Shown: positions 46,711 through 55,885 of the stretch, piece by piece
Layout of the letters: every line of letters starts with the position of its first letter
Numbering within the stretch: the stretch's first letter is position 1
Assembly (NCBI GenBank): GCA_024642525.1
Contig: JAHEAX010000004.1
Span: 63,675 to 127,674, forward strand
DNA length: 64,000 bases
From: Erythrobacteraceae bacterium
Lineage (GTDB): Bacteria; Pseudomonadota; Alphaproteobacteria; Sphingomonadales; Sphingomonadaceae
Reading direction: 5' to 3'
Notes under the pieces: model-generated
The model's database searches: none
What the model saw: only the letters and a program-made list of their open reading frames with translations
Told to the model about the DNA's origin: nothing
Made by a program: the position numbers and the translations under genes

Positions 46711-47887
46711 CGGGAGCAATCTCCAGGAAGGGGCGCGGATTGACCGCGCGATCGTAGATGCGCACCTCGAAATGAAGGTGCGGGCCGGTAGAACGGCCAG
46801 TGCTGCCGATGGCACCGATGATATCACCGGCGTCGACCTTCTGGCCAACCTTTGCAGCAAATTTCGACATATGGGCATAGCGGGTCATGAGACCATTGCC
46901 GTGGCTTACTTCAACGACATTGCCGTAACCCGATTTCCGGCCGACAAAGCTGATCTTGCCATCGGCTGCTGCATGGATGGGCGCGCCGATCGGGCCACGG
47001 AAATCGAGGCCCTTGTGCATCGCGCCGCTGCCATTGAACGGGTCACGACGATAGCCGAAGCCGGAGGAGATATTGGCGATGCTGGCAGGCATTACCTGCG
47101 GCACGCCGTCCAGCCCGCGTTCCAGCGCCGCCATACGGGCAAGGCTGAGGCCGAGACGTTCGAAGCGGGGGTCAATCTTGCCATTGGCGCCAGTGGCCAG
47201 CGTTTCGAGCGGACCACCCATCGCCGACCGGTCGGCGCCCCGCAGCATTGCATTGGGGTCGAGACCCAGCTTGCGGATTGCAACAGCGGCGCGCTCGGAA
47301 CGGCGGTCTGCAAAACGGGTAAGGCGTTCGACAAAGACAATCTGGCGCGCCTCGATGCGTGCGAGTGCGGCGGCTTCCGGAATGAGCGCGCTGACCTTGG
47401 CGATTGTCTGGTCGGTTTCGTCAGTCGAATCGCTGACGGTTTCTTCAGCCTTCACATCGTCGGGCAGAGCCGACACCATGTCTTCAATGAATGTCTGGCG
47501 CTTCACCAGGTCCTTCGCGACGCTGTCGATTTCGCCGCTATATTCGGCAACGCGTTCTTCTGCGGTGGCGACTTTCGCCTCGCGCATCAGCAAAGAACTG
47601 CGATCTGCCTGGGCGCGATACTGGCTCCAGCCCATGGCTGCCATGGATATGGCCCATGCGAGCAGGATGCCAACGGCAAGCCCGGCTGCAGTCATCTGCA
47701 GTTTCGATGAAATCTTTATAAAGCGAACCTGGCCTTGGGACCGCATGAAGAACTCGCGATCCGGAAACCATGCCCGCAGGCGGGTCAGAATCCCGCTGGC
47801 GGTGTTATTATTAATCAAAGCGACCCCACGTCCCGGCCAATTATCGAGCGACCGGCTATCATGTGAATCCCGAACGGGCGAATCCAT
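46661..47887 (-). CDS. M23 family metallopeptidase, bactofilin-linked
   Basis: 408 residues. A hydrophobic helix (MTAAGLAVGILLAWAISMAAMGW) is followed by a periplasmic coiled coil and a C-terminal LytM domain: SSGFGYRRDPFNGSGAMHKGLDFRG (His, Asp), then GPHLHFEVRI (HLH). It should trim cross-links near the bactofilin scaffold, like LmdC in Hyphomonas/Rhodomicrobium or Csd1 in Helicobacter. The start at 47887 is preceded by GGAGGGG; an upstream ATG at 48004 would add 39 unconserved residues. It is divergent from proA. Confidence 0.92.
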   Translation of the reverse strand: MDSPVRDSHDSRSLDNWPGRGVALINNNTASGILTRLRAWFPDREFFMRSQGQVRFIKISSKLQMTAAGLAVGILLAWAISMAAMGWSQYRAQADRSSLLMREAKVATAEERVAEYSGEIDSVAKDLVKRQTFIEDMVSALPDDVKAEETVSDSTDETDQTIAKVSALIPEAAALARIEARQIVFVERLTRFADRRSERAAVAIRKLGLDPNAMLRGADRSAMGGPLETLATGANGKIDPRFERLGLSLARMAALERGLDGVPQVMPASIANISSGFGYRRDPFNGSGAMHKGLDFRGPIGAPIHAAADGKISFVGRKSGYGNVVEVSHGNGLMTRYAHMSKFAAKVGQKVDAGDIIGAIGSTGRSTGPHLHFEVRIYDRAVNPRPFLEIAPDVLKEARSGATRQHSE

Positions 47888-48046
47888 CACCCCTCCAAAC
47901 GGTTCAATTGGGGGACTCGTGCGATGAAACGTTTCATCGGTTCGAAATTTTTTGAAAATAGCGGGAACAATTGATGCAGAAGAAGGTTTCTGCCCGCTAA
48001 CCATTCCTTGCCTGACAGATGCCGTGGTGCTTGCTAGTCAGACAAA

Positions 48047-49327
48047 ATGAACAATGCGTCCGAAAATAGCGAAAAGACGGCGACGACCGCGCTGGTTGAA
48101 AGGCTGGCGAAGGCCGGGCGAATTGCGCAGCGCAAACTTGCCCGTATGTCGGATGCGGAAAAGACCCTTGCATTACAAGGTGCTGCTGACGAACTGCGGA
48201 CAGCGAAGGACGAAATTCTGGCCGCGAATGCGCTGGATATAGAAGCCGCGCACAAGGCCGGTCTGTCCGGCGCAATGGTCGACAGGCTGACGCTGGATGA
48301 TGCCAGGATCAATGCATTGGCGAGTGCCGTGGACCAGGTTGCGGCCCTGCCAGACCTCGTCGGACAGCGAATCGACCGGGTGCAACGGCCCAATGGCCTG
48401 ATTCTCGACCGTGTTCGGGTGCCGATCGGGCTTCTGGGTATCATTTATGAAAGCCGGCCCAACGTCACTGCCGATGCCGCGGCACTATGTGTGCGGGCAG
48501 GCAATGCCGTGCTGCTGCGCGGCGGCAGTGATGCCATAAACTCCAACCGTGCAATCCATGCTGCCATGGTGCGCGGAATGGCCACCGCAGGCGTGCCGCA
48601 GGATGCCGTGCAACTTATGCCGACGCAGGATCGCGCGGCGGTGGGAGCGATGCTGGCGGCGGCAGGCTATATCGACATGATCGTGCCGCGCGGCGGGAAA
48701 AGCCTGGTCGCCCGTGTGCAGGCGGATGCGCGTGTGCCTGTCCTCGCTCATCTTGATGGCATCTGCCACACCTATATCCACCATGCGGCTGACCCGCAGA
48801 TGGCGAGGGCGATTGCGGTCAATGCCAAGATGCGCCGCACCGGCATTTGCGGCGCGATGGAAACGTTGCTGATCGACGCTGCATTTCCCGGCTCGCACGA
48901 ATTGCTGGGCGATCTGCTGGATGCAGGCTGCGAAGTGCGCGGCGATGCACGCGCGCAGGCCATCGACCGCCGCGTGGTTGCGGCCAGCGCTCATGACTGG
49001 GATACGGAATATCTCGACACGGTGGTGTCGGTCGCCGTGGTTGACGGGCTGGAGGCAGCAACGGCGCATATTGCCGCGCATGGTTCGCACCACACAGATG
49101 CGATTGTGACGGCGGATGATGCAGTGGCAGAGGAATTTCTGGCCGAAGTCGATTCTGCGATCGTCATGGTCAATGCATCGTCCCAATTTGCAGATGGCGG
49201 CGAGTTCGGGCTGGGCGCGGAAATCGGCATTGCGACCGGCAGGCTACACGCCCGTGGGCCGGTCGCGCTGGAAGGGCTGACTACCTATAAATGGCTTGTT
49301 CGGGGGAACGGGCAGGTCCGGCCGTGA
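48047..49327 (+). CDS. proA: Glutamate-5-semialdehyde dehydrogenase
   Basis: 426 residues. VPIGLLGIIYESRPNVTADA is the NADPH-binding region; the catalytic Cys is in RRTGICGAMETLLID; SQFADGGEFGLGAEIGIAT closes the family. It converts gamma-glutamyl phosphate to glutamate semialdehyde in proline synthesis. No proB is adjacent in the window. The aldo/keto reductase follows after 30 bp. Confidence 0.95.
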   Translation: MNNASENSEKTATTALVERLAKAGRIAQRKLARMSDAEKTLALQGAADELRTAKDEILAANALDIEAAHKAGLSGAMVDRLTLDDARINALASAVDQVAALPDLVGQRIDRVQRPNGLILDRVRVPIGLLGIIYESRPNVTADAAALCVRAGNAVLLRGGSDAINSNRAIHAAMVRGMATAGVPQDAVQLMPTQDRAAVGAMLAAAGYIDMIVPRGGKSLVARVQADARVPVLAHLDGICHTYIHHAADPQMARAIAVNAKMRRTGICGAMETLLIDAAFPGSHELLGDLLDAGCEVRGDARAQAIDRRVVAASAHDWDTEYLDTVVSVAVVDGLEAATAHIAAHGSHHTDAIVTADDAVAEEFLAEVDSAIVMVNASSQFADGGEFGLGAEIGIATGRLHARGPVALEGLTTYKWLVRGNGQVRP

Positions 49328-49357
49328 TTGGACCTTCAAAAAGGAGTTTCTGCAACC

Positions 49358-50398
49358 ATGCGCTATAACCGATTTGGAAACACCGGCCTGTTCGTGTCCG
49401 AACTATGCCTTGGCACCATGACATTCGGCGGTGACGGTATGTGGACCGCCATCGGCGCGCTGGACCAGCAAAAATCCAACGAGCTGGTGAAAGGCGCGGT
49501 GGATGCCGGGGTCAATTTCATCGATACGGCCAATGTCTATTCCAATGGCCTGTCGGAAAAGATTACCGGACAGGCGCTCAAGGATCTGGGCATTTCTCGC
49601 AGCGATGTCGTCATCGCCACCAAGGCGCTTGGCCCCATGGGCGAAGGCATTAACGACCGCGGCGCATCGCGCTATCACCTGATGAACCAGATTGATGCCA
49701 GCCTTGAAAGGCTGCAGCTTGATCATGTCGATCTCTACCAGATTCATGGCTGGGACCCGGCAACACCGATGGAAGAAACGATGCGCGCGCTCGACGATAT
49801 CGTGCGTTCGGGCAGGGCGCGCTATATCGGCGTGTCCAATTGGGCGGCGTGGCAAATCGCCAAATCGCTGGGCGTTTCGGACAAGCGGGGCTTTGAAAAA
49901 TTCGCATCACTGCAGGCCTATTATTCCATCGCCGGCCGCGATCTGGAACGCGATGTCGTGCCCATGCTGGAAAGCGAAGGACTGGGCCTGATGGTGTGGA
50001 GCCCGCTTGCAGGCGGTTTCCTGAGCGGCAAATACACCCGCGACGGCGAGGCTGAAGGGCGGCGCACCAATTTCGATTTCCCGCCGGTGGACAAGGACAA
50101 GGCGTATGACGCGGTTGATGTCATGCGCGAGATTGCCGATGCCAAGGGCGCAACCGTGCCGCAAATCGCCCTTGCGTGGCTGCTGGCAAAACCTGCCGTC
50201 AGCACGGTCATCATCGGGGCGAAGAAGCCGGAACAGCTGCAAGACAATCTCGGCGCTGTCGGCGTCGTACTGGATGCAGACGACATGGCGCGGCTGGATG
50301 CCAGCTGCAATCCACGGCCAGAATATCCCGGCTGGATGATCAACCGCCAGAGCGAATATCGCAAAGGCGCGGGCGTGGGGCAGGCATCGAAGGAATGA
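49358..50398 (+). CDS. Aldo/keto reductase
   Basis: 346 residues. The tetrad is visible: Asp in NFIDTAN, Tyr in VYSNG, Lys in IATKALG and His in LYQIHGWDP. TIM-barrel NADPH-dependent reductase of the YajO/Tas-like group; substrate unknown. The start at 49358 follows AAAAAGGAG with 10 bp spacing; a TTG at 49328 would butt against the proA stop. It sits between proA and nadD, all rightward. Confidence 0.92.
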   Translation: MRYNRFGNTGLFVSELCLGTMTFGGDGMWTAIGALDQQKSNELVKGAVDAGVNFIDTANVYSNGLSEKITGQALKDLGISRSDVVIATKALGPMGEGINDRGASRYHLMNQIDASLERLQLDHVDLYQIHGWDPATPMEETMRALDDIVRSGRARYIGVSNWAAWQIAKSLGVSDKRGFEKFASLQAYYSIAGRDLERDVVPMLESEGLGLMVWSPLAGGFLSGKYTRDGEAEGRRTNFDFPPVDKDKAYDAVDVMREIADAKGATVPQIALAWLLAKPAVSTVIIGAKKPEQLQDNLGAVGVVLDADDMARLDASCNPRPEYPGWMINRQSEYRKGAGVGQASKE

Positions 50399-50426
50399 CC
50401 GCCCCTAGGCCATGTGCTGAACGGTA

Positions 50427-51116
50427 ATGAAAGGCGGCGCTTCCCACCGGCGCAAGCGGGTCGGCCTGCTGGGCGGCAGTTTCAACCCTGCCCATGGCGG
50501 ACACCGGCGGATCAGCCTGTTCGCGGTGCAGGCGCTGGGCCTCGATGAAGTGTGGTGGATGGTATCGCCCGGCAATCCGCTCAAACCCGACAAGGGCATG
50601 GCCCCGCTTGGCGCGCGGGTGAAGTCGGCGATGGCGCAGGCGCGCCGAGCCCCCGTCAAGGTGACCGCGATCGAGCAGGCGTTCGGCACGCGCTACACCG
50701 TCGATACGCTGAAACTGTTGGCGCTGCGTTATCCGAAGGTCGAATTCGTGTGGCTGATGGGTTCGGACAATCTGGCCCAGTTCCACCGCTGGAAAAACTG
50801 GCGTGAAATTGCACGGACGATGCCGATTGCGGTTATTGCCAGGCCCGGCTATGATGGGCAGGCTGTTGCAAGCCCCGCGATGGCCTGGTTCGGACATTAT
50901 CGAATGTCTGCTGCCAGATTCAGACAAAGGGGCGAATGGAGCGCACCGGCACTGGTGACTTTGCGTTTCGATCCCGATTCCCGTTCGGCCACGGCTATTC
51001 GCCGTGCTGATCCGGATTGGGCATCGCGTATGTCATCCATTCCACCGCGTGACCAGATTACCCATCGCCCCATCGTGATGCGACCAAAAAGTCTGACGGA
51101 AACAACTGCACGATGA
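50427..51116 (+). CDS. nadD: Nicotinate-nucleotide adenylyltransferase
   Basis: 229 residues. GLLGGSFNPAHGGHRRIS is the nucleotidyltransferase motif (GSFNP, HxGH), VWLMGSDNLAQFHRWKNW the substrate-binding block, and SRSATAIRRADP the C-terminal SxTxxR-like motif. It makes deamido-NAD. The nadD-rsfS-rlmH-envC-ctpA order is the usual alphaproteobacterial grouping, here with 45-bp and 43-bp gaps. Confidence 0.94.
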   Translation: MKGGASHRRKRVGLLGGSFNPAHGGHRRISLFAVQALGLDEVWWMVSPGNPLKPDKGMAPLGARVKSAMAQARRAPVKVTAIEQAFGTRYTVDTLKLLALRYPKVEFVWLMGSDNLAQFHRWKNWREIARTMPIAVIARPGYDGQAVASPAMAWFGHYRMSAARFRQRGEWSAPALVTLRFDPDSRSATAIRRADPDWASRMSSIPPRDQITHRPIVMRPKSLTETTAR

Positions 51117-51161
51117 TGTGCGTTGTAACCTTCATGGCTTTCGCATGCACATTCAGGAGAA

Positions 51162-51596
51162 ATGACCTCGCCTATGACTCAGGCGCAAACCGAAAACGCT
51201 TCATCGGCCAATACGCCGATGGTTGAAGACGCACCCGCACCGGCCCCAGTGCCCGGCTCACTCCACGCCCTGGTGATGGAGCAGCTGGACGAGGACCAGG
51301 CGCAGGATATCGTCTCGATTCCGCTCGAGGGAAAGTCCAGCATTGCCGATTTCATGGTAATCGCGTCCGGCCGTTCGACACGGCAGGTGGCATCCATTGC
51401 CCAGAAGCTTGCCGAAATGGTCAAAAAGGCAGGTTATGGGCCGGTCCGGCTCGAAGGTCTGCCTGCTGCAGACTGGGTCCTGCTGGATGCAGGTGACGTC
51501 GTGGTGCACCTGTTCCGTCCGGAAGTCCGCAGTTTCTACAATCTGGAACGTATGTGGGCCTTCGGTGATGCGCCGCCGGTTTCCGGTACGGCCTGA
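51162..51596 (+). CDS. rsfS: Ribosomal silencing factor RsfS
   Basis: 144 residues. The core from about 33 has LDEDQAQDIVSIPLEGKSSI, ADFMVIASGRSTRQVASIAQ and DWVLLDAGDVVVHLFRPEVR, then FYNLERMW. It binds L14 and blocks subunit joining. The N-terminal 30 residues are Ala/Pro-rich. The ATG at 51162 is only two bases from AGGAG, so ATG 51174 may be used instead. Confidence 0.92.
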   Translation: MTSPMTQAQTENASSANTPMVEDAPAPAPVPGSLHALVMEQLDEDQAQDIVSIPLEGKSSIADFMVIASGRSTRQVASIAQKLAEMVKKAGYGPVRLEGLPAADWVLLDAGDVVVHLFRPEVRSFYNLERMWAFGDAPPVSGTA

Positions 51597-51604
51597 TCCT
51601 TCCA

Positions 51605-51629
51605 TTCCCCGGCCATTTGTGCCGGGGAA
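51605..51629 (+). repeat. Stem-loop between rsfS and rlmH
   Basis: TTCCCCGGC (51605-51613) and GCCGGGGAA (51621-51629) form a 9-bp stem with a seven-base loop, right before the rlmH start and without a U-run. It may slow RNA decay or partly terminate. Confidence 0.45.
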
Positions 51630-51639
51630 ATAGGTTGCC

Positions 51640-52062
51640 ATGCTGCTCCACGTTATTGCCCGCGGCAAGATTGCCCGCTCACCTGAAGCAGAGCTGGTTG
51701 CGCGCTATGAAAAGCGCATGACCTGGCCGGTCAAGCTGACCGAACTTCCCGAATCGGGCGGGCGCATTCCCGATCCTCAAACGCCATGCCGCACGGTCCT
51801 GCTGGACGAGCGGGGGCGTAACCTGTCGTCAGAGGAATTCGCCGCCATTCTTGGTGATTGGCGTGACAGCGGCATACGCGAAGCGCGCTTTGTGCTGGGG
51901 GCCGCCGATGGCCATTCCCGGGCCGAACGGCAGGTAGCGGATCTCCTGCTGGCTTTTGGCAATGCCACGTGGCCGCATCTGCTGGCCCGGGCCATGCTGC
52001 TGGAACAGCTTTACCGGGCGACCACCATCATTGCCGGACATCCCTATCATCGCTCCAACTAA
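51640..52062 (+). CDS. rlmH: 23S rRNA (pseudouridine1915-N3)-methyltransferase RlmH
   Basis: 140 residues of SPOUT fold. VLLDERGRNLSSEEFA and FVLGAADGHSRAERQVAD are the SAM-binding turn, and LLARAMLLEQLYRATTIIAG with HPYHR the trefoil knot end. It methylates pseudouridine 1915 in helix 69. The EnvC-like gene follows after 20 bp. Confidence 0.95.
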   Translation: MLLHVIARGKIARSPEAELVARYEKRMTWPVKLTELPESGGRIPDPQTPCRTVLLDERGRNLSSEEFAAILGDWRDSGIREARFVLGAADGHSRAERQVADLLLAFGNATWPHLLARAMLLEQLYRATTIIAGHPYHRSN

Positions 52063-52082
52063 TCGGGCAAAGTGACGTCACC

Positions 52083-53288
52083 ATGTCGCGTCTTCTCGTT
52101 CCTTTCGCGTGTTTTGTGGCTTTGGCCAGCGGCGCAATCGCGCAGCAGGCAGGACAGTTCGATACGCCCGCCCAAACCCGCGCCGCGCTGGAACGCGCGC
52201 AGGCCGAAGCTGCCGCAGCAGAAAAACGCGGCAGGCGGCTGGAAGTGCAGGCCCGCCACGCCACCCGTTCGGCTGAAAAAACCGCCCGCGAAGCTGCTGC
52301 GCTTGCTGCCCGAATTCAGCAGGCAGAAGCCGGAATAGCCGCAGCCGAAGCGCAGATCGCCCTAGTGGACGGGCAGCGCGAATTGCTCAGCCGCCGTCTT
52401 GCAGAACGGCGCGAACCTTTGATCCGGCTGACGGCATCCTTGCAGAAACTGGCCCGCAGGCCGCTTGCCCTGTCAGCCCTGCGTCCCGGGTCCCTGCAGG
52501 AAACCGTCTATCTGCGCGCCATGCTGGAGGCGACTATACCGCAGGTGCGCGCCCGCACGGCTGATTTGCGTGCAGAGATCGACCGTGGCCGCCGCCTTGA
52601 ACGCGAAGCCCGTGACGCATTGGCCACCATGCAGCAGAATGAACGCGTGCTGGAACGCCGCAAAACACGGCTTGCCATGCTTGAAACACAGCAGCGCCTC
52701 GCATCGCGGCAGGCCAGCGGCAATGCCAGCCGCGAGGTAGAACGGGCGCTGGCACTGGCCGAAGAAGCGCGCGACCTTGATTCGCTGGCTCGGCGGCTGG
52801 ACCAGGCCGGCACATTGCGCAAGGAACTGGCTTCACTGCCCGGCCCGATCATCCGGCCCGAACGCCCAGAAGCATCACAAGTCATTGAAGCTGCACAGGC
52901 TGTAACGCCCGCCCCAACCACTGCGCCGCGCCAGTTCCAGCTGCCTGTCAACGGACGTACGGTGGCCGGTTTCGGTGCACCGGGGCAGGGCGGCATCGCC
53001 AACAACGGCATTTCGCTGGCCCCGCGCGGCGGCGCGCAGGTGGTTTCGCCTGCCGCAGGGCGTGTGGTCTTTGCCGGTCCCTATCGCGGCTATGGCCGGA
53101 TCGTGATTATCGAACATCCCGGCGGCTGGACCAGCCTTGTCACAGGGCTTGCCCGCAGCGATGTCGAAGTGGGCGAAGGCATTGTCGGCGGCAGTCCGCT
53201 GGGCGTTGCGGGGTCTGGCAGGCCCATCGTCACGCTGGAATTGCGGCGCGAGGGCGAGCCTGTAAATCCGGTCGATTATCTGCGCTAG
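52083..53288 (+). CDS. EnvC-like murein hydrolase activator (degenerate LytM)
   Basis: 401 residues with signal peptide (LLVPFACFVALASGAIAQ). A long coiled coil (about 25-250, for example ERAQAEAAAAEKRGRRLE) precedes a LytM domain whose zinc ligands are lost: NNGISLAPRGG replaces the H-x-G-x-D site and LELRREG replaces the HLHFE site. Such inactive LytM proteins activate amidases at the division site, as EnvC and DipM-like proteins do. The start at 52083 follows the signal peptide; the ORF extension overlaps rlmH. The protease gene follows. Confidence 0.88.
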   Translation: MSRLLVPFACFVALASGAIAQQAGQFDTPAQTRAALERAQAEAAAAEKRGRRLEVQARHATRSAEKTAREAAALAARIQQAEAGIAAAEAQIALVDGQRELLSRRLAERREPLIRLTASLQKLARRPLALSALRPGSLQETVYLRAMLEATIPQVRARTADLRAEIDRGRRLEREARDALATMQQNERVLERRKTRLAMLETQQRLASRQASGNASREVERALALAEEARDLDSLARRLDQAGTLRKELASLPGPIIRPERPEASQVIEAAQAVTPAPTTAPRQFQLPVNGRTVAGFGAPGQGGIANNGISLAPRGGAQVVSPAAGRVVFAGPYRGYGRIVIIEHPGGWTSLVTGLARSDVEVGEGIVGGSPLGVAGSGRPIVTLELRREGEPVNPVDYLR

Positions 53289-53420
53289 AGCCGTATTATT
53301 CAGGCATTTTCGCCATTTCGCCCCCTTTCGGGACGATGTTTAGAGCGTCTTTGTCCAATCCTCATCTGGCGTTAAGCCCGGCCCCGCGATAGAATGGATG
53401 ATAACGAAAGGCCGAAACGC

Positions 53421-54767
53421 ATGAAATTCGCCGCCCGATCACGTTCTTTGATCCGCTCCGCCGCGCTTGTGACTGCGGTGGCGCTTATTCCTGCAACCAC
53501 TGCCGGGCTTGCCCAGGTAGATGGTCGCGCAGGTCCGGAATTTGCCAAATTATTCGCAACCTATCAGCGCATCAAGGCCAGCTATGTCGAGCCGGTCGAT
53601 GATGAAAAACTGATTCGCGGCGCAATCGACGGGATGCTCGCATCGCTCGACCCGCATTCTGCCTATCTCGACGGCGCTGACCTGCAGCGCCTCGAAACCA
53701 TGATCGACGGCAATTATTCGGGCCTTGGCCTGTCGGTCATCCTGGAAGATGGCGCTGTAAAGGTCATTTCGCCGTTTCGTGGCAGCCCTGCCGAGGAATC
53801 CGGCATCAAGGCGGGCGATTACATCACCCATCTCGACGGCAAGCTGATTTATGGCGGCGATCTTGATGAGGCGGTCAGCCAGATGCGCGGACCGGCAGGT
53901 ACATCCATCCGCCTGACCATTTTCCGCACCGGCCGCGAAGAAACGTTCGACGTGTCAGTAACGCGCGGCGTTATCGAGCTTGAGCCTGTCACCTACAAGC
54001 TTGAATCGGGCAATGTCGGCGTCATCACCGTCAACGAATTTTCGCGCGACGTTGGTTCGGACGTGTTTGCCGCATGGGAATCCATCCGCAAGGAAGCAAG
54101 CGGCCGCGTCAATGGCCTGGTGCTAGACCTGCGTTCCAACCCCGGCGGTTCGCTGGATGAGGCAGTTGCCCTGTCCGACCTGTTCCTCGACAAGGGACGC
54201 ATCGTATCCCAGCGTGGCCGTGCCAAGGGCGAAACGGTTCTGTATGATGCAGAATCCATGTTCCGCGGCGAAATCGCCAACGACGTTCCGCTGATCGTGC
54301 TGATCGACGCCGGTTCCGCCTCTGCTTCGGAAATTGTCGCGGGCGCTTTGCAGGATCACCGCCGCGCTCTCATCATGGGCCAGCGCAGCTTCGGCAAGGG
54401 CAGTGTCCAGACTTTGCTGCCAGTCACGCGCGATAGTGCGCTGAAACTGACCACGGCGCGATATTACACGCCGTCGGGCCATTCAGTGCAGGAAGGCGGG
54501 ATCAAGCCCGATATCGCCGTGCCGCAGCTGTCCGATCCTGATCTTGAAAAGCGGGCGCGATTCCAGCTGCGCGAATCCGATCTGCGCGGCCATCTGGTCA
54601 ATGAACTGGCCCTGCAGGATGAAGCACTGGAAACAGACAAGCGCGATGATCCGCGGTTCAAGCTGACTTCTGCTGAACTGAAGGAAAAGGGTGTGGAAGA
54701 TTTCCAGCTCTATTATGCCCTGGAAACATTGCGCCGCACATCGCCCAAGGCGATGGCGCGCAAGTAA
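53421..54767 (+). CDS. S41 C-terminal processing protease (CtpA-like)
   Basis: About 448 residues. Signal peptide, then a PDZ domain (GLGLSVILEDGAVKVISPF, SGIKAGDYITHLDGKLI) and an S41 domain with LDLRSNPGGSLDEAVALSD, the catalytic Ser of DAGSASASEIVAGAL and Lys of QRSFGKGSVQTLLP. It trims periplasmic proteins, sometimes EnvC-class partners. The start is uncertain: 53421 has GAAAGG upstream and gives the signal peptide first; ATG 53394 adds nine residues. EnvC and CtpA are coded together. Confidence 0.92.
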   Translation: MKFAARSRSLIRSAALVTAVALIPATTAGLAQVDGRAGPEFAKLFATYQRIKASYVEPVDDEKLIRGAIDGMLASLDPHSAYLDGADLQRLETMIDGNYSGLGLSVILEDGAVKVISPFRGSPAEESGIKAGDYITHLDGKLIYGGDLDEAVSQMRGPAGTSIRLTIFRTGREETFDVSVTRGVIELEPVTYKLESGNVGVITVNEFSRDVGSDVFAAWESIRKEASGRVNGLVLDLRSNPGGSLDEAVALSDLFLDKGRIVSQRGRAKGETVLYDAESMFRGEIANDVPLIVLIDAGSASASEIVAGALQDHRRALIMGQRSFGKGSVQTLLPVTRDSALKLTTARYYTPSGHSVQEGGIKPDIAVPQLSDPDLEKRARFQLRESDLRGHLVNELALQDEALETDKRDDPRFKLTSAELKEKGVEDFQLYYALETLRRTSPKAMARK

Positions 54768-54788
54768 AACCGGCAGCGGAAGCAAGCG

Positions 54789-55265
54789 ATGATCGATACT
54801 CCTTGGGCACGGCTGGCTCAGCGACTGGCCTTGGCAATCCCCGCGCTGCTGCTGGGCGGCGCGTATATTTCCGAATTTGTCTTCGGCCTGTACCCGTGTC
54901 AAATGTGCTGGTGGCAACGCTATGCACATTTCATCGCCTTAGCGCTGGCGCTGATGTCGGCATTGCCCGGCCCCAAGCGGCTGTGGGTGGCGCTGTCGGG
55001 CTTTGCCATCATTGCCGCGGGCATCATCGGCGGGTTTCACGCAGGCGTTGAATATGGCTGGTGGGAAGGCGTGACTGCCTGCACCACGGCTGTGGCGCAT
55101 GGCGGCGGCAGCGCTCTCGACAATATCATGAATGCCCCGCTGATCCGCTGCGATGTGGCCCCCTGGACCATGGCCGGTATTTCGCTGGCGGGGTTCAACT
55201 TCCTCATTTCCACCACTGCTGGCATCGCGATTCTCTGGCTGCTTTCGAAAAGGAGAACGCCATGA
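54789..55265 (+). CDS. Disulfide bond formation protein B
   Basis: 158 residues with four membrane helices. LYPCQMCWWQRYAH carries the quinone-proximal CxxC; VTACTTAV and APLIRCDVAPW carry the second Cys pair. It reoxidises DsbA-type proteins and passes electrons to quinone, so coq7 directly downstream fits. The stop and the coq7 start overlap (ATGA). Confidence 0.9.
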   Translation: MIDTPWARLAQRLALAIPALLLGGAYISEFVFGLYPCQMCWWQRYAHFIALALALMSALPGPKRLWVALSGFAIIAAGIIGGFHAGVEYGWWEGVTACTTAVAHGGGSALDNIMNAPLIRCDVAPWTMAGISLAGFNFLISTTAGIAILWLLSKRRTP

Positions 55266-55780
55266 AGCCTGACACTACCCGCATGATCCGTGTCGATCAG
55301 GCTGGCGAATTTGGCGCAACTCGGATTTATGCAGGACAGTTGGCAGTCATGGGTGACCGTGCGCCGCATTCTGCCGAAATAACGGCAATGGCCGAGCAGG
55401 AAGCGGGCCACCGTGCCAAATTCGATGCACTGATGGCGCGTCGGGGTGTGCGCCCGACCATCTTGCAACCCTTCTGGTCCACTGCCGGCTATGCGCTGGG
55501 CGCTGCCACCGCGCTGATCGGGCCGGAAGCGGCCATGGCCTGCACGGCTGCAGTGGAAGAAGAGATCGACCGCCATTATTCGCAGCAACTGGACGAGTTG
55601 GAAGCAGATGGCTCCGACCCGGAACTGGCTGCCATGATCGAGGAATTCCGCGAGGACGAACGCGAACATCGCGACACTGCCCTTGCAGCAGGCGCAGAAA
55701 GAGCGCCCGCCTACCCGTTGCTCAGCGGGGCAATCCGCCTTGGCTGCCGCGTTGCCATAAAGCTGGCAGAGCGGGTATAA
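55262..55780 (+). CDS. coq7: Demethoxyubiquinone hydroxylase
   Basis: 172 residues. Di-iron ligands are clear: Glu in AGEFGATRIYAGQ, EQEAGH, EEEIDRHY and EDEREHRD (two E-x-x-H motifs). Coq7 adds the 6-hydroxyl to demethoxyubiquinone in ubiquinone synthesis at the membrane. The start is set by MIRVDQAGE-type family N-terminus; the ORF from 55061 overlaps dsbB. Confidence 0.94.
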   Translation: MKPDTTRMIRVDQAGEFGATRIYAGQLAVMGDRAPHSAEITAMAEQEAGHRAKFDALMARRGVRPTILQPFWSTAGYALGAATALIGPEAAMACTAAVEEEIDRHYSQQLDELEADGSDPELAAMIEEFREDEREHRDTALAAGAERAPAYPLLSGAIRLGCRVAIKLAERV

Positions 55781-55885
55781 ACATTGCGGCATTGGCCTGC
55801 GCTGGGGCCATTGCGCTTCATTGAATGTTCAGCGCAGCGCGGCCCTTATGGGGCCGAGAGATTTGCAAAACCGAAAGCCAGAGCC

